Assembly: GCF_013409745.1 (NCBI RefSeq) | Contig: NZ_JACCBH010000001.1 | Location: 930,001 to 994,000, forward strand | DNA length: 64,000 nt | Origin: Microbacterium pseudoresistens | GTDB taxonomy: Bacteria > Actinomycetota > Actinomycetes > Actinomycetales > Microbacteriaceae | Reading direction: 5' to 3' | Shown here: positions 26,189 to 34,569 of the stretch, in pieces | How positions within the stretch are numbered: the stretch's first letter is position 1 | How the letters are laid out: each line of letters starts with the position of its first letter | Position numbers and translations under genes: made by a program | The notes under the pieces: generated by a model | The model's database searches: none | The model's input: the letters and a program-made list of their open reading frames with translations, nothing else | Told to the model about the DNA's origin: nothing

Positions 26189-27019
26189 TCATCCGTCCTC
26201 TCGATCGGTCCAGGTCGTCGCCTTCACGATGCCTTCCTCCTCCAGGGCCTCGCGCCACTGCGCGTCGCGCAGCAGGCGGGCCTCCCAGGAGCGCATGATC
26301 CCGGCGTCGCCGGGCACGGCGTCTTCCGCCGACGGGTGCACGAAGAACTCGCTGGTCCCCTCGGGTACGAGCGTCAGCTGCCCGATCATCGCGTCGAGGA
26401 ACGCGTCGTACGAGCCCCACTCGGCGGCCGTGCCTCGATTCGTGAGGATGCTGTCGGGAAGCGGCACTCCGAGCCGGTCGGCGGCGGTGATCGCCCGCTC
26501 GTGGGCGACGGCGAGCGCGGCGGGCAGCGGTTCTCCGATGTACGACGTGGGATCTCGCGGCAGCCGGAAGGCGAGCGCGTGCTGCGCGCACCACGGGAGC
26601 ACATGCTCCAACCAGGGGCGACCATCCAGTCCATAGAGCGCCCCGGCGTGCGCGTCGGCGACGACCGGATGCGCACCGCGTTCCACGAACCAGGCGTGCT
26701 GGGCGTCGAGCTCGGCGATCACGGTGTCGATGGAGACGCCGGCGAGCGCTGCCGGGTCGGCGGGCAGAAGACCGTCGTCATCGGCCGGGGCACCGCTCAA
26801 CGGCGCCCAGCCGGTGCCGACGTCGCGGGTGAGAGCAAGGTGCGCGTGCGGCACGGCGTCCATTCCTCGCAGCGCATGCACGGCGTCGTCCGCGGCGGGG
26901 GCGACGGCGAGCAGTGTCGCAGCGGTCACGCATCCGTCGGCGAACAGGCCGAGAATCGCCTCGTTCGTCGCGGAGTCGCGGCCCAGGTCGTCGGCCGTGA
27001 TCACGAGCCGCCGCGTCAT
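26189..27019 (-). CDS. ChbG/YdjC-family carbohydrate deacetylase-like protein
   Basis: A 276-residue protein of the YdjC/ChbG family, whose best-known member deacetylates chito-oligosaccharides. The N-terminal metal motif RLVITADDLGRDSATNEAI and the later DAHAGALYG and AHLALTRDVG fit the family. Its ATG overlaps the stop of the transporter gene (ATGA, 27016-27019). Operon partners (a GPH-type symporter and a PHP hydrolase) suggest use of an acylated oligosaccharide or glycoside. Confidence 0.88.
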   Translation of the reverse strand: MTRRLVITADDLGRDSATNEAILGLFADGCVTAATLLAVAPAADDAVHALRGMDAVPHAHLALTRDVGTGWAPLSGAPADDDGLLPADPAALAGVSIDTVIAELDAQHAWFVERGAHPVVADAHAGALYGLDGRPWLEHVLPWCAQHALAFRLPRDPTSYIGEPLPAALAVAHERAITAADRLGVPLPDSILTNRGTAAEWGSYDAFLDAMIGQLTLVPEGTSEFFVHPSAEDAVPGDAGIMRSWEARLLRDAQWREALEEEGIVKATTWTDREDG

Positions 27020-28389
27020 GATTCCCCCTCGACGCGCACCGGGGGCGCATCCTCCGGCGGCCCCTCGGCGTCGGCCCGGTCCGCCGGCGGCTCCGGAACC
27101 TGCAGGAAGCGCGCGGCGATCGCGCCCACCGTGGTGAACACGAGCGGATACGCGCAGAGGTATACCCGGAACGCCATACCCGGGTCGGATCCGGGCGCAT
27201 CCCCCGACTCGTATCCGAAGAACAGCGCCAGCGAGGCGAGCGCGAGGCCCGTGACGATCGAGTTCAACCGTCCGAAGAAGCCGAAGGCCGAGAGGAACAG
27301 CCCCTCGCGGTGCTCGCCGTTGGTCTCGGCATCCGCATCGAGCACGCGCACGACGATGAGGTCGTTCGTCGCGAGCATCCCTGACCATCCGATGCCCACG
27401 AGCGCTCCGGCGCAGATCGCCGAGACGAGATCGAACGCGAAGAACAGCGCCACGAAGCTCAGAGCCAGCACGGCGAAGGCGAGCCGCCAGGTGCGCAGCG
27501 CTCCCCAGCGGGCGACGAGGCGCGTCCAGCCCACCAGTCCCGCCGCGGCGACGACGATCACGGCGGCCTGCAGATACAGTGCCATCGCCACCGGCAGACC
27601 CAGCGAGTACTTGACATACAGCTGGAGCCCCGCGAGCACGATGGCCATCGCGATGCCGTAGCAGGCCCCGATGAGGCCGACCTTCCAGAACAGCGGGTTG
27701 CGGACGATCGAGCCGATGCTCGACCACAGCGGTGGACGGACCAGCGTCGAGTATCGCGGATTCTCGCGCGCGCTGAGCGCCATGAACCAGATGACGGCGA
27801 CGGCGATGGATCCGTAGATGATCGCCGTCGTGGTGAAGCCGACCGTGGTGTTCTCCGTGCCGAACACGCTCGTGGTGAGCAGTGGCGTCAGCGCGAGAGA
27901 GATCACCAGCGCGACGAGCTGGAAGCCCTGGCGCAGGCCGTTCGCCACGGCGCGCCTGCGCTCGGTGGGGTAGAGCTCGGGCAGCAGCGCACCGTAGTTG
28001 GCGTTGAGCATCGAGTCGAACGCCTCGCACAGGATCGCGAAGACCGCGAACCACAGCACGAGGCCCAGGCCGTCGAGCGACGCCGGTGCGGAGAAGAACG
28101 CGATCATGCACGCGGCCAGCAGAGGCGCGCCGATCATCAGCCACGGCCTGCGCCGCCCGAACCGGGTGCGCGTGCGGTCGGAGAGGTACCCGAGGATCGG
28201 GTTGTCGATCGCATCCATCACCGCGTAGATCACCATGACGACCGCGTACGCGCGCACGTCGAGGCCGAGGATGTCGACGTAATAGAGGATCATCGACCCT
28301 TTGATCATGTTGATCGGGATCGAGGTGCCGAACATGCCGATGGCATAGCGCCACGGCGCCGTCGCGCGAGTCCCCATCGCCTCTGTCAC
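27016..28389 (-). CDS. MFS/GPH-type glycoside symporter
   Basis: A 457-residue transporter with about 12 spans. The GPH-family marker DNPILGYLSDRTRTRFGRRRPW lies in the loop after span 2, and SMLNANYGALLPELYPTERRRAVANGLRQG follows. GPH members import glycosides, pentosides or hexuronides with a cation. The GTG at 28389 is used; an ATG four codons inside is possible. It is the first gene of the operon with ChbG and the PHP hydrolase. Confidence 0.9.
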   Translation of the reverse strand: MTEAMGTRATAPWRYAIGMFGTSIPINMIKGSMILYYVDILGLDVRAYAVVMVIYAVMDAIDNPILGYLSDRTRTRFGRRRPWLMIGAPLLAACMIAFFSAPASLDGLGLVLWFAVFAILCEAFDSMLNANYGALLPELYPTERRRAVANGLRQGFQLVALVISLALTPLLTTSVFGTENTTVGFTTTAIIYGSIAVAVIWFMALSARENPRYSTLVRPPLWSSIGSIVRNPLFWKVGLIGACYGIAMAIVLAGLQLYVKYSLGLPVAMALYLQAAVIVVAAAGLVGWTRLVARWGALRTWRLAFAVLALSFVALFFAFDLVSAICAGALVGIGWSGMLATNDLIVVRVLDADAETNGEHREGLFLSAFGFFGRLNSIVTGLALASLALFFGYESGDAPGSDPGMAFRVYLCAYPLVFTTVGAIAARFLQVPEPPADRADAEGPPEDAPPVRVEGES

Positions 28390-28468
28390 GGGGCAAGCCT
28401 AGGTCAGAACACCGAGCCCCGCCCCCGGTCGTTGCGCCGGGAACGGGCAGAGGGCGCACAATGGAGGC

Positions 28469-28687
28469 ATGGGACTGTTCACGCAAGGACCCCAGCACCG
28501 CAAGGACGAGTGGGCGGGGCTGCCCTCCGAGCCGTATGAACCCGAGGGCGTCGAGGATGTGCTCGGCACCGTTCCCGCCGCCGACCCGTCGAACCTCGGC
28601 ATGGGCGAGCTGGCCGATGCGGAGGTCACGACGATCGACATCCCCCTGCCGCCCGCGTCCGACGCATCCGGATCCGCGGGGGACTGA
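28469..28687 (+). CDS. Small acidic protein, unknown
   Basis: A 72-residue acidic, Pro-rich protein (MGLFTQGPQHRKDEW...), with a predicted pI well below neutral and no membrane segment. The GQGLFTQGP-like start and DPSNLGMGEL phrase look like a conserved short actinobacterial protein, but I cannot name a family. It is preceded by a moderate GGAGG-type site (GGAGGCATG). Confidence 0.6.
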   Translation: MGLFTQGPQHRKDEWAGLPSEPYEPEGVEDVLGTVPAADPSNLGMGELADAEVTTIDIPLPPASDASGSAGD

Positions 28688-28705
28688 CCGCGGTCACTGC
28701 GGAGG

Positions 28706-29308
28706 TCAGGACGGGGTGAAGTCGACGCGGATCACCCAGACGACCACTTCGCGGGTGCCGTCGGTGATCTGGATCCAGATCTGCGGGGCGGTGAGCTGGG
28801 CGTAGAGGTCTTCGTGGAAGACGGTGCCCGACAGATCCCATTCCAGCGCGCACGGCCCGCTGTCACCCAGGCAGTCCGCTCCCGCCGACGGGTCGAGCGC
28901 GAGGGGTGCGACTCCTCGCTCATACGGATCCTCCACGTGCAGGATCGCGCGCACATCCGCATCCGTCGCGGAGTAGCCGACGAGCGTGGCGGCGATCGAG
29001 GCGGTGACGTTCGAGGTCGTCGTGCCGAGATCCGTGATCAGCGCCGTCGTCCCGCCCAACGGGAACGGCTGATCCATCCCGCATTCGACGGCATCGACGA
29101 GCCCGTCCATCGACGGCGCGAGCGCCGTACACGGATCCGCCGCTTCGGGTTCCGGCGACGACTCGCCGGCCGCGCCCGCGGAAGGCGAGTCGTCGACGGC
29201 GCCGGGGTCGCCGGACTCCGCAGGCGCGCATCCCGCCATCGACAGCGCCAGCGCACCGGCGGCGAGCGCGACCGCGGCCCGCATCGCCACCCACCGGTTC
29301 GCAGCCAT
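28706..29308 (-). CDS. Hypothetical lipoprotein
   Basis: A 200-residue exported protein. The signal peptide ends in ALSMAGCAPAES (lipidated Cys near residue 27), then comes a Ser/Pro/Glu linker and a soluble domain with two likely disulphide pairs (Cys in DPCTAL, VECGMD, ADCLGDSGPC). ATG 29308 is chosen because GAGGAGG lies eight bases upstream; the GTG at 29314 would be too close to that site. Family and role are not recognised. Confidence 0.72.
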   Translation of the reverse strand: MAANRWVAMRAAVALAAGALALSMAGCAPAESGDPGAVDDSPSAGAAGESSPEPEAADPCTALAPSMDGLVDAVECGMDQPFPLGGTTALITDLGTTTSNVTASIAATLVGYSATDADVRAILHVEDPYERGVAPLALDPSAGADCLGDSGPCALEWDLSGTVFHEDLYAQLTAPQIWIQITDGTREVVVWVIRVDFTPS

Positions 29309-29447
29309 CGTCACCGCCTCCTCGGTCGTCTCACGTGCGTTCCCGACCCTACGTCGCCGCCCCGTCCCTCCCGGTCACGGATTCGCCGCGGGGAGCCACG
29401 TGCGCGACGCGCCCGGCCGCCGCGCACGCCGCCGTTACGGTGGAGGG

Positions 29448-30119
29448 ATGACCATCACCGCCGCCGCAGACGGCTCCGCGCTGGGCAACCCGGGTCCCAA
29501 CGGCTGGGCCTGGTACATCGACGAGCAGAACTGGGCGGCAGGCGGATCACCGCACGGCACGAACAACCAGGGCGAGCTGCGCGCGGTGCTCGAGCTGCTG
29601 CACGCGACCGCCGGCACCGACGACGACCTGCGCATCCTGTGCGACAGCAAGTACGTGATCGACTCCATCACCAAGTGGATGCCCGGATGGAAGCGCCGCG
29701 GATGGCGCAAGTCCGACGGCGGCGCCGTGCTCAACCGCGACCTCATGGAAGCGCTGGATGCGGCCATGCAGGGTCGTGACGTGCGCTTCGAATGGGTCAA
29801 GGGACACGCCGGGCACGATCTCAACGAGGCCGCCGACGTCCGCGCGAACGCCGCGGCGAAGGCGTATCAGCAGAAGTCCGAGCCCGACCGCGGGCCCGGG
29901 TTCACGGCCGGTCGCGCGAGTCCGCAGCCCGCGGCCCCGGCTCCCGTCTCAGCACCCCGATGGGCCGAGGCGATCGACCTGCTCGCCGGCCTCGACGCCG
30001 AGGACGACGCACCCGTCGAGGTCCGTCTCACGCTCACCCCCGCCGAGCACGCCCGTCTGCGCGGCCGCGCCGCGGCGCAGGGCCTCTCGCTCGACGAAGC
30101 TCTGCGCCGCCTGATCTGA
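29448..30119 (+). CDS. rnhA: Ribonuclease HI with C-terminal extension
   Basis: A 223-residue protein. Residues 1-145 are RNase HI, cutting RNA in RNA-DNA hybrids. The catalytic acids are present: Asp8 in AADGSALGNPGP, Glu43 in NNQGELRAV, Asp66 in LCDSKYV and Asp130 in NEAADVRAN. A Pro/Ala linker follows, then about 50 residues ending EVRLTLTPAEHARLRGRAAAQGLSLDEALRRLI, which look like a ribbon-helix-helix. The ATG is preceded by GTGGAGGG. Confidence 0.9.
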   Translation: MTITAAADGSALGNPGPNGWAWYIDEQNWAAGGSPHGTNNQGELRAVLELLHATAGTDDDLRILCDSKYVIDSITKWMPGWKRRGWRKSDGGAVLNRDLMEALDAAMQGRDVRFEWVKGHAGHDLNEAADVRANAAAKAYQQKSEPDRGPGFTAGRASPQPAAPAPVSAPRWAEAIDLLAGLDAEDDAPVEVRLTLTPAEHARLRGRAAAQGLSLDEALRRLI

Positions 30120-30123
30120 CGCC

Positions 30124-32070
30124 TCAGCCCCGCGGGGGCGAGTCCGGGTCGACCGGCACCATCGCCTCCGGCGGCGACTCCGGATCCACGCCGACATCCG
30201 CCCCCTCGCCCGTGCCATCGTCGGCATCCGCATCCTTGATGATGTCGATGGCCGAGGTGGTGGCGGCGTAGGTCTCGGCGAGAGAGTCGTCGAGCTCATC
30301 CTCGTCGACCCACGGATGGTCATCCTTGGAGTGGTCGTAGGCGACCGGTACGAGCGCGAAGTCGCTGCCGTAGCCGCTCAGCCCCGCGCGCACGCTGTGC
30401 CGCACCGCACTGCGCGCATACTTGTCGCGCAGGATGAGCGGATCGTTGCGGAGGTCTTTGAAGAACGCGATCATCATGAACGCCATGATCACGGCGAAGG
30501 GCAGCGCGGCGATGATCGTCACATTCTGCAGCGATTTGAGGCCCGAGCCTTCCTCTCCGGTGATCAGCAGCACGGCCGCGATGACGCCCACGAGCGTGCC
30601 CCACACGACCGCGACCCAGCGCGACGGGTTCGGGCGGCCCTGCTGCGAGAGAGTGCCCATCACGAGCGAGGCCGAGTCCGCGCCGGTGATGAAGAAGATC
30701 GCGATGAGCCCGATCAGGGCGACACTGGTGATCATCGGCAGGGGGAGGTTGCCGAGCACGCCGAAGAGCACCTCCTCGGGCGGGTCGACGATGAGGCCCG
30801 CGCCGTTCATCTGCTGGTCGATGGCGGTGGCACCGAAGATCGCGAACCACACGAGCGAGATGACCGCCGGCACGACGATGACCACGGACACGAACTGGCG
30901 CAGGGTGCGACCGCGTGAGATGCGCGCGATGAACATGCCCACGAAGGGCGACCACGAGATCCACCACGCCCAGTAGAAGATGGTCCAGCCCGAGAGGAAC
31001 GCCTGCGCCTCGGGCCCCTGCGAGCCGGAGCGGCCGATCATCTGCGGCAGATCGCCGATGAACTCCACGGCCACGGCCGGGATCATGTTGAGGATCAGCA
31101 GCGTCGGCCCGACGAAGAACACGAAGAACGCCAGGATGATCGCGGCGACCGCGTTGATGTTCGCCAGCGCGCGGATGCCCTTCGAGACGCCCGAGACGGC
31201 CGACGCGATGAAGCAGGCCGTGAGCACGGCGATGACGATGATGAGGATGCCGTTGCCGAGCTCGCCGATGCCGGAGACGATCTCGACGCCGTGGCCGATC
31301 TGCAGCGCGCCAAGTCCGAGCGAGGCCGCCGTGCCGAACAGCGTCACGATGATGGAGAAGATGTCGATGGTGCGGCCCACCGCGCCGTCAGTGCGCCCAC
31401 CGGGCAGCAGCGGCGCGAAGATCGACGAGATCAGAGGTGTACGCCCGCGACGGTATGCACCGTAGGCGATCGCCCCGCCGACGAGGGCGTAGAACGACCA
31501 CGCCTGCGGACCCCAGTGGTAGAGCACCTGCGCCTGGGCCTGGTGCATCGCCTCGAGCGTGTTCGCCTCGACGGTGCCCGGCGGCGGGTTCTCGAAGAAG
31601 GTGAGCGGCTCGGCCGCTCCCCAGAACACCAGCCCGATGCCCATGCCGGCGGCGAACAGCATCGAGATCCAGGAGAACATCGAGAACTCGGGCTCTTCGT
31701 CATCCCGGCCCAGCGGGATGCGTCCGAAGCGACTGAAGCCCACGACCAGCATGAAGATGAGCACGGTCGTCGAGATCGAGGTGAGGAAGAACCCGAGGTT
31801 CGTGACGACCCAGTCCAGCACCGTCTTCGTCGTGCCGGCGAGGTTGTCGCCCGCGAACACGCCCCAGGCGATGAACGCGAGCGTGAAGGTGACCGCGATG
31901 CCGAACACGAGCGGGTCGGTGCGGTAGGTGCGCCCGGTGTCTTCGACGGCGACGCCGGGCACGAGAGCCGGATGCACGGAGTCCCGACCGGGCCCGCGCG
32001 TCACCCCCTCGATGATCTTGTGGGCCGCCGTGGCGGCCCGACCAGCAGGGCGTCCGTTCCGGGTGTCCAT
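30124..32070 (-). CDS. BCCT-family betaine/choline/carnitine transporter
   Basis: A 648-residue sodium-coupled symporter with 12 spans. The BCCT Trp signature is present (FYWAWWISWSPFVGMFIARI), as are VSKGIRALANINA and GMGIGLVFWGAAEPL. The long acidic C-terminal tail (about 100 residues) may sense osmotic conditions, as in BetP-type proteins. The ATG is at MDTRNGRP; the frame extends 21 codons further upstream without support. No choline- or betaine-oxidising genes are nearby, so osmoprotectant uptake is most likely. Confidence 0.92.
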   Translation of the reverse strand: MDTRNGRPAGRAATAAHKIIEGVTRGPGRDSVHPALVPGVAVEDTGRTYRTDPLVFGIAVTFTLAFIAWGVFAGDNLAGTTKTVLDWVVTNLGFFLTSISTTVLIFMLVVGFSRFGRIPLGRDDEEPEFSMFSWISMLFAAGMGIGLVFWGAAEPLTFFENPPPGTVEANTLEAMHQAQAQVLYHWGPQAWSFYALVGGAIAYGAYRRGRTPLISSIFAPLLPGGRTDGAVGRTIDIFSIIVTLFGTAASLGLGALQIGHGVEIVSGIGELGNGILIIVIAVLTACFIASAVSGVSKGIRALANINAVAAIILAFFVFFVGPTLLILNMIPAVAVEFIGDLPQMIGRSGSQGPEAQAFLSGWTIFYWAWWISWSPFVGMFIARISRGRTLRQFVSVVIVVPAVISLVWFAIFGATAIDQQMNGAGLIVDPPEEVLFGVLGNLPLPMITSVALIGLIAIFFITGADSASLVMGTLSQQGRPNPSRWVAVVWGTLVGVIAAVLLITGEEGSGLKSLQNVTIIAALPFAVIMAFMMIAFFKDLRNDPLILRDKYARSAVRHSVRAGLSGYGSDFALVPVAYDHSKDDHPWVDEDELDDSLAETYAATTSAIDIIKDADADDGTGEGADVGVDPESPPEAMVPVDPDSPPRG

Positions 32071-32129
32071 GCCCTCGATACTTGCACACGGCCTCCGACG
32101 CGGGTGGTCGGAGGCCGTGCGCGCAGGGG

Positions 32130-33116
32130 TCACCGACCGGCGAGCACCTCGTGCTCGAGGCGGGCGAACGAGGCCTCCATGCCGTCGGCCATCCCCGTGG
32201 CGAGGATCATGTCGCGGGTCTCGAGGTCGGGGTATTCGATGAGCACGGTGACCAGGGTCGCGCCGTCTTCCTCGTAGAGGTTCAGGTCGTTTATGGTCTC
32301 GATCGGCTGCCCCTGCATCCGCTCGGTCGTGACGGCCCGGCGGGGTTCGTCGACGAGCAGCACCTCGCCCTCGAAGCCGAAGGGCTCGCCCTCGGTGTCA
32401 CCGACGGGCGCCCACGAGGTGCGGTAGCTCTCGCCCACCGTCGTGGACATGACGCACTCCGTCATCTCCCAGCCGTCGGGCCCGAGCATCCACTGCCGGA
32501 CGAGGTCGGGATCGTGATGCGCCCGCCACACCAGCTCACGCGGCCCGTTCACCAGCCGGGTGATCCGCACGTGCGTGTCGTCGATCAGTTCGACGCGGGT
32601 GCCCTTGCCCTCGGCGTACTCGCGGAGATCCTGCAGCACGGCGTCGAGCTGATCCATCGCCATGCGCGTGCCCTCGACCGCGCCCATCGCGACGACCTGT
32701 TCCAGGGCATCCGCGCTGTCGAAGTAGCTGGTGTTGACCATGCGCGAGCCGGTGCTGGTCTCTTCGAACGTGAAGCTCATCCGCATCGCGGGGAACCCGT
32801 CGAGCGGCTTGCCCTCGTCGTCGACGAACGAATCGAGCACCTCGAAGCCGCGCGGCTCGTCGATCGAGAGGAACTCCCATGAGCCCGATGACTTCTCCCC
32901 GCGGGGACTGGTCATGAAGTACTGCGCCCGCCCGCCGACCGTGAAGTCGAACTCGCGGAACGTGGAAGGCCAGCCAGGAGGGCCCCAGAAGCGCTCGAGC
33001 TGACGCGGCGTCGTGAACGCGTTCCAGACGCGCTCGACGGGAGCGGCGAACTCGGCCGTGACGGTCATCGTGAGCGCCTCGGGGTCAGTGGTGATGTCGG
33101 TGACAGGCATGATCAT
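32130..33116 (-). CDS. Tandem SRPBCC (AHSA1-like) domain protein
   Basis: A 328-residue protein with two consecutive START-like/AHSA1 domains. The first (about 10-160) begins VTAEFAAPVERVWNAFTTPRQLERFWGPPGW. The second (about 178-325) begins RITRLVNGPRELVWRAHHDPDLVRQWMLGPDGW. Such domains bind small hydrophobic ligands. The gene follows an ArsR-type regulator with an ATGA overlap (33113-33116), a pairing usual for this protein class, so transcriptional coupling is clear even though the ligand is unknown. Confidence 0.88.
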   Translation of the reverse strand: MIMPVTDITTDPEALTMTVTAEFAAPVERVWNAFTTPRQLERFWGPPGWPSTFREFDFTVGGRAQYFMTSPRGEKSSGSWEFLSIDEPRGFEVLDSFVDDEGKPLDGFPAMRMSFTFEETSTGSRMVNTSYFDSADALEQVVAMGAVEGTRMAMDQLDAVLQDLREYAEGKGTRVELIDDTHVRITRLVNGPRELVWRAHHDPDLVRQWMLGPDGWEMTECVMSTTVGESYRTSWAPVGDTEGEPFGFEGEVLLVDEPRRAVTTERMQGQPIETINDLNLYEEDGATLVTVLIEYPDLETRDMILATGMADGMEASFARLEHEVLAGR

Positions 33117-33472
33117 GCTCCTTGCGGATCGGATGCCGGCGGTTCTGCCAGCAGGTCGTCGAGACGGGCGATCCTGGCCCGCCACAGGTCTTCGTATCGG
33201 GCGAGCAGCGCCCTGGCACGCGCGATCATCTCGGGATTCGCGCGGACGAGCCGCTCGCGTCCCTCGGCGCGCTTGATGATGAGGCCGGCGGCTTCGAGCA
33301 CGGCGACGTGCTTCTGCACCGCCGCGAACGACATGTCGTAGTCGCCCGCGAGAGTCGACACCGACTGCTCGTCCGTGATCGTACGGCGCAGGATGTCGCG
33401 TCGCGTCGCCGTCGCCAATGCGTGGAACACACGGTCGATCTCCGCTTCGCCCAGTTCAATTTGTGCAACCAT
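33113..33472 (-). CDS. ArsR-family winged-helix repressor
   Basis: A 119-residue dimeric winged-helix regulator: FHALATATRRDILRR for the first helices, TLAGDYDMSFAAVQKHVAVLEAAGL for the recognition helix region and IIKRAEGRERLV for the wing. The Cys metal box of metal-sensing ArsR is absent, as in the SRPBCC-linked subgroup. A perfect palindrome (33466-33479) covers its start codon, which indicates autoregulation. No Shine-Dalgarno is evident, so the mRNA may be leaderless. Confidence 0.9.
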   Translation of the reverse strand: MVAQIELGEAEIDRVFHALATATRRDILRRTITDEQSVSTLAGDYDMSFAAVQKHVAVLEAAGLIIKRAEGRERLVRANPEMIARARALLARYEDLWRARIARLDDLLAEPPASDPQGA

Positions 33473-33479
33473 TTGGTTG
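33466..33479. promoter_or_regulatory. Operator palindrome at the ArsR start
   Basis: CAACCA-TT-TGGTTG is a perfect inverted repeat. It extends partly to GT...AC on the outside and overlaps the ATG of the ArsR gene. Position and symmetry make it the probable binding site of that repressor. Confidence 0.7.
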
Positions 33480-33737
33480 TACGTTACGACGGCGGGAATG
33501 CCGTGTCAAGAGCGTCGTCGCATCAGACCTGACGGGCGACACGGGATCTATCAGCGGGACACGTTTCGTGGCCGCAGGCGACATCGAGTGGCTGCTTGAC
33601 ACGCCGGCTGGCAGCGCCTGCGTTGAAGGGGTTGGCGAGCATCTGCTGGATCGTCGGCAACCCCGGGGACTTCGCAGTCCGCTCGGGTCGGCGACGATCA
33701 TTGCGAACCGATCGGTGTGGCCGATAGTAGCAGTTCG
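33480..33737. other. Intergenic gap without recognised gene
   Basis: No convincing coding region is seen between the ArsR start and the end of the GntR gene. Short open frames exist (for example on the plus strand with GDIEWLLDTPAG), but they lack a start context and family resemblance. They could be debris of an older gene at the edge of the catabolic cluster. Confidence 0.4.
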
Positions 33738-34427
33738 TCAGTGCTCGACAGACCAGTCAATGTCGGGAGAGTTCAGCAGAACTTCGGTCGTCTTGCCAAC
33801 ATGGTCAGCCAGCAACGAGGCGGCGAGGGCAGCATCACGAGCAAGTATGGCCTCGACGATCGCCCGATGCTCGCCGCTGATGTCGCGCGCCTGCCTGTCA
33901 GCGAATGCCAGCGACCAACGCCGGTACACCTCGGCGGAGTCACGTAGCTGCGCCGCCACAGCGGACAGCCGATCGCTGCCACAACCACGCAGCAGAGTCT
34001 CATGGAACTCCCGGTGGACGTTTGCCCACTCATCGCTCGACTCGTCGTACTCGCAGGACGCGAGACGGTGGTGCGCGGCGAGCACTTCGGACTCCCACGC
34101 GATGTCCTTGCGGTTCACGGCATAGGTGATCGCGAGACCCTCGATACCACAGCGAGCAACCGTTAGATCTTCTAGATCGGTTGCCGAGAGCGACATGACT
34201 GCGTAGCCGGATTGATGCGTCAGGGAGATCAGTCCTTGCTCAACCAGCCGTGACAGCGCTTCGCGGATGACGCCGACGCTCACGTCGTATCGCTTGCAGA
34301 TCTCGTTGAAGCGGAGGCGTTCACCGGGACGTAGCACGCCATGCAGGATGTCGGCGCGCATGCGGTCGAAGGTCGCCTGCTGGCGGGACTTCGCCTGTTG
34401 GCGGGGCTTCGCCTGCTCGATCGTCAC
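33738..34427 (-). CDS. GntR-family regulator with FCD domain
   Basis: A 229-residue regulator. The N-terminal winged helix (about 18-85) includes RPGERLRFNEICKRYDVSVGVIREALSRLVEQGL, and the FCD ligand domain (about 95-215) has the expected metal or ligand His pattern (HRLASCEYD, NVHREFHETLL, SGEHRAIVEAI). The first 18 residues are an unusual basic Gln-rich repeat (KPRQQAKSRQQA). It is divergent from the extradiol dioxygenase gene and so is the likely local controller of the catabolic cluster. Confidence 0.9.
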   Translation of the reverse strand: MTIEQAKPRQQAKSRQQATFDRMRADILHGVLRPGERLRFNEICKRYDVSVGVIREALSRLVEQGLISLTHQSGYAVMSLSATDLEDLTVARCGIEGLAITYAVNRKDIAWESEVLAAHHRLASCEYDESSDEWANVHREFHETLLRGCGSDRLSAVAAQLRDSAEVYRRWSLAFADRQARDISGEHRAIVEAILARDAALAASLLADHVGKTTEVLLNSPDIDWSVEH

Positions 34428-34506
34428 AATCCGCTCCTTTGCCTGGCACGCATCGTATGCGTTGAGAACTGACTGTAGTCGTAGTCGGATGGTTTTCGGA
34501 AGTCAT

Positions 34507-34536
34507 TGACAGTTTCGAAATTTATCCCTACTGTCA
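34507..34536. promoter_or_regulatory. Promoter with flanking inverted repeat for the catabolic cluster
   Basis: TGACAGT (34507-34513) and ACTGTCA (34530-34536) form perfect arms 16 bases apart in an AT-rich gap. TTGACA (34506-34511) is a perfect -35 box inside it, with a weak TACTGT at the -10 position after 17 bases. This places a candidate GntR operator directly over the promoter of the dioxygenase gene. Confidence 0.55.
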
Positions 34537-34569
34537 GACCAACGGTCCGGAAAACGAAGATGGAGGGCA

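Noticed and set aside
33480..33737. Short plus-strand frame containing GDIEWLLDTPAG as a possible gene
   Set aside because: No start context, overlaps the ArsR promoter, and no family resemblance.
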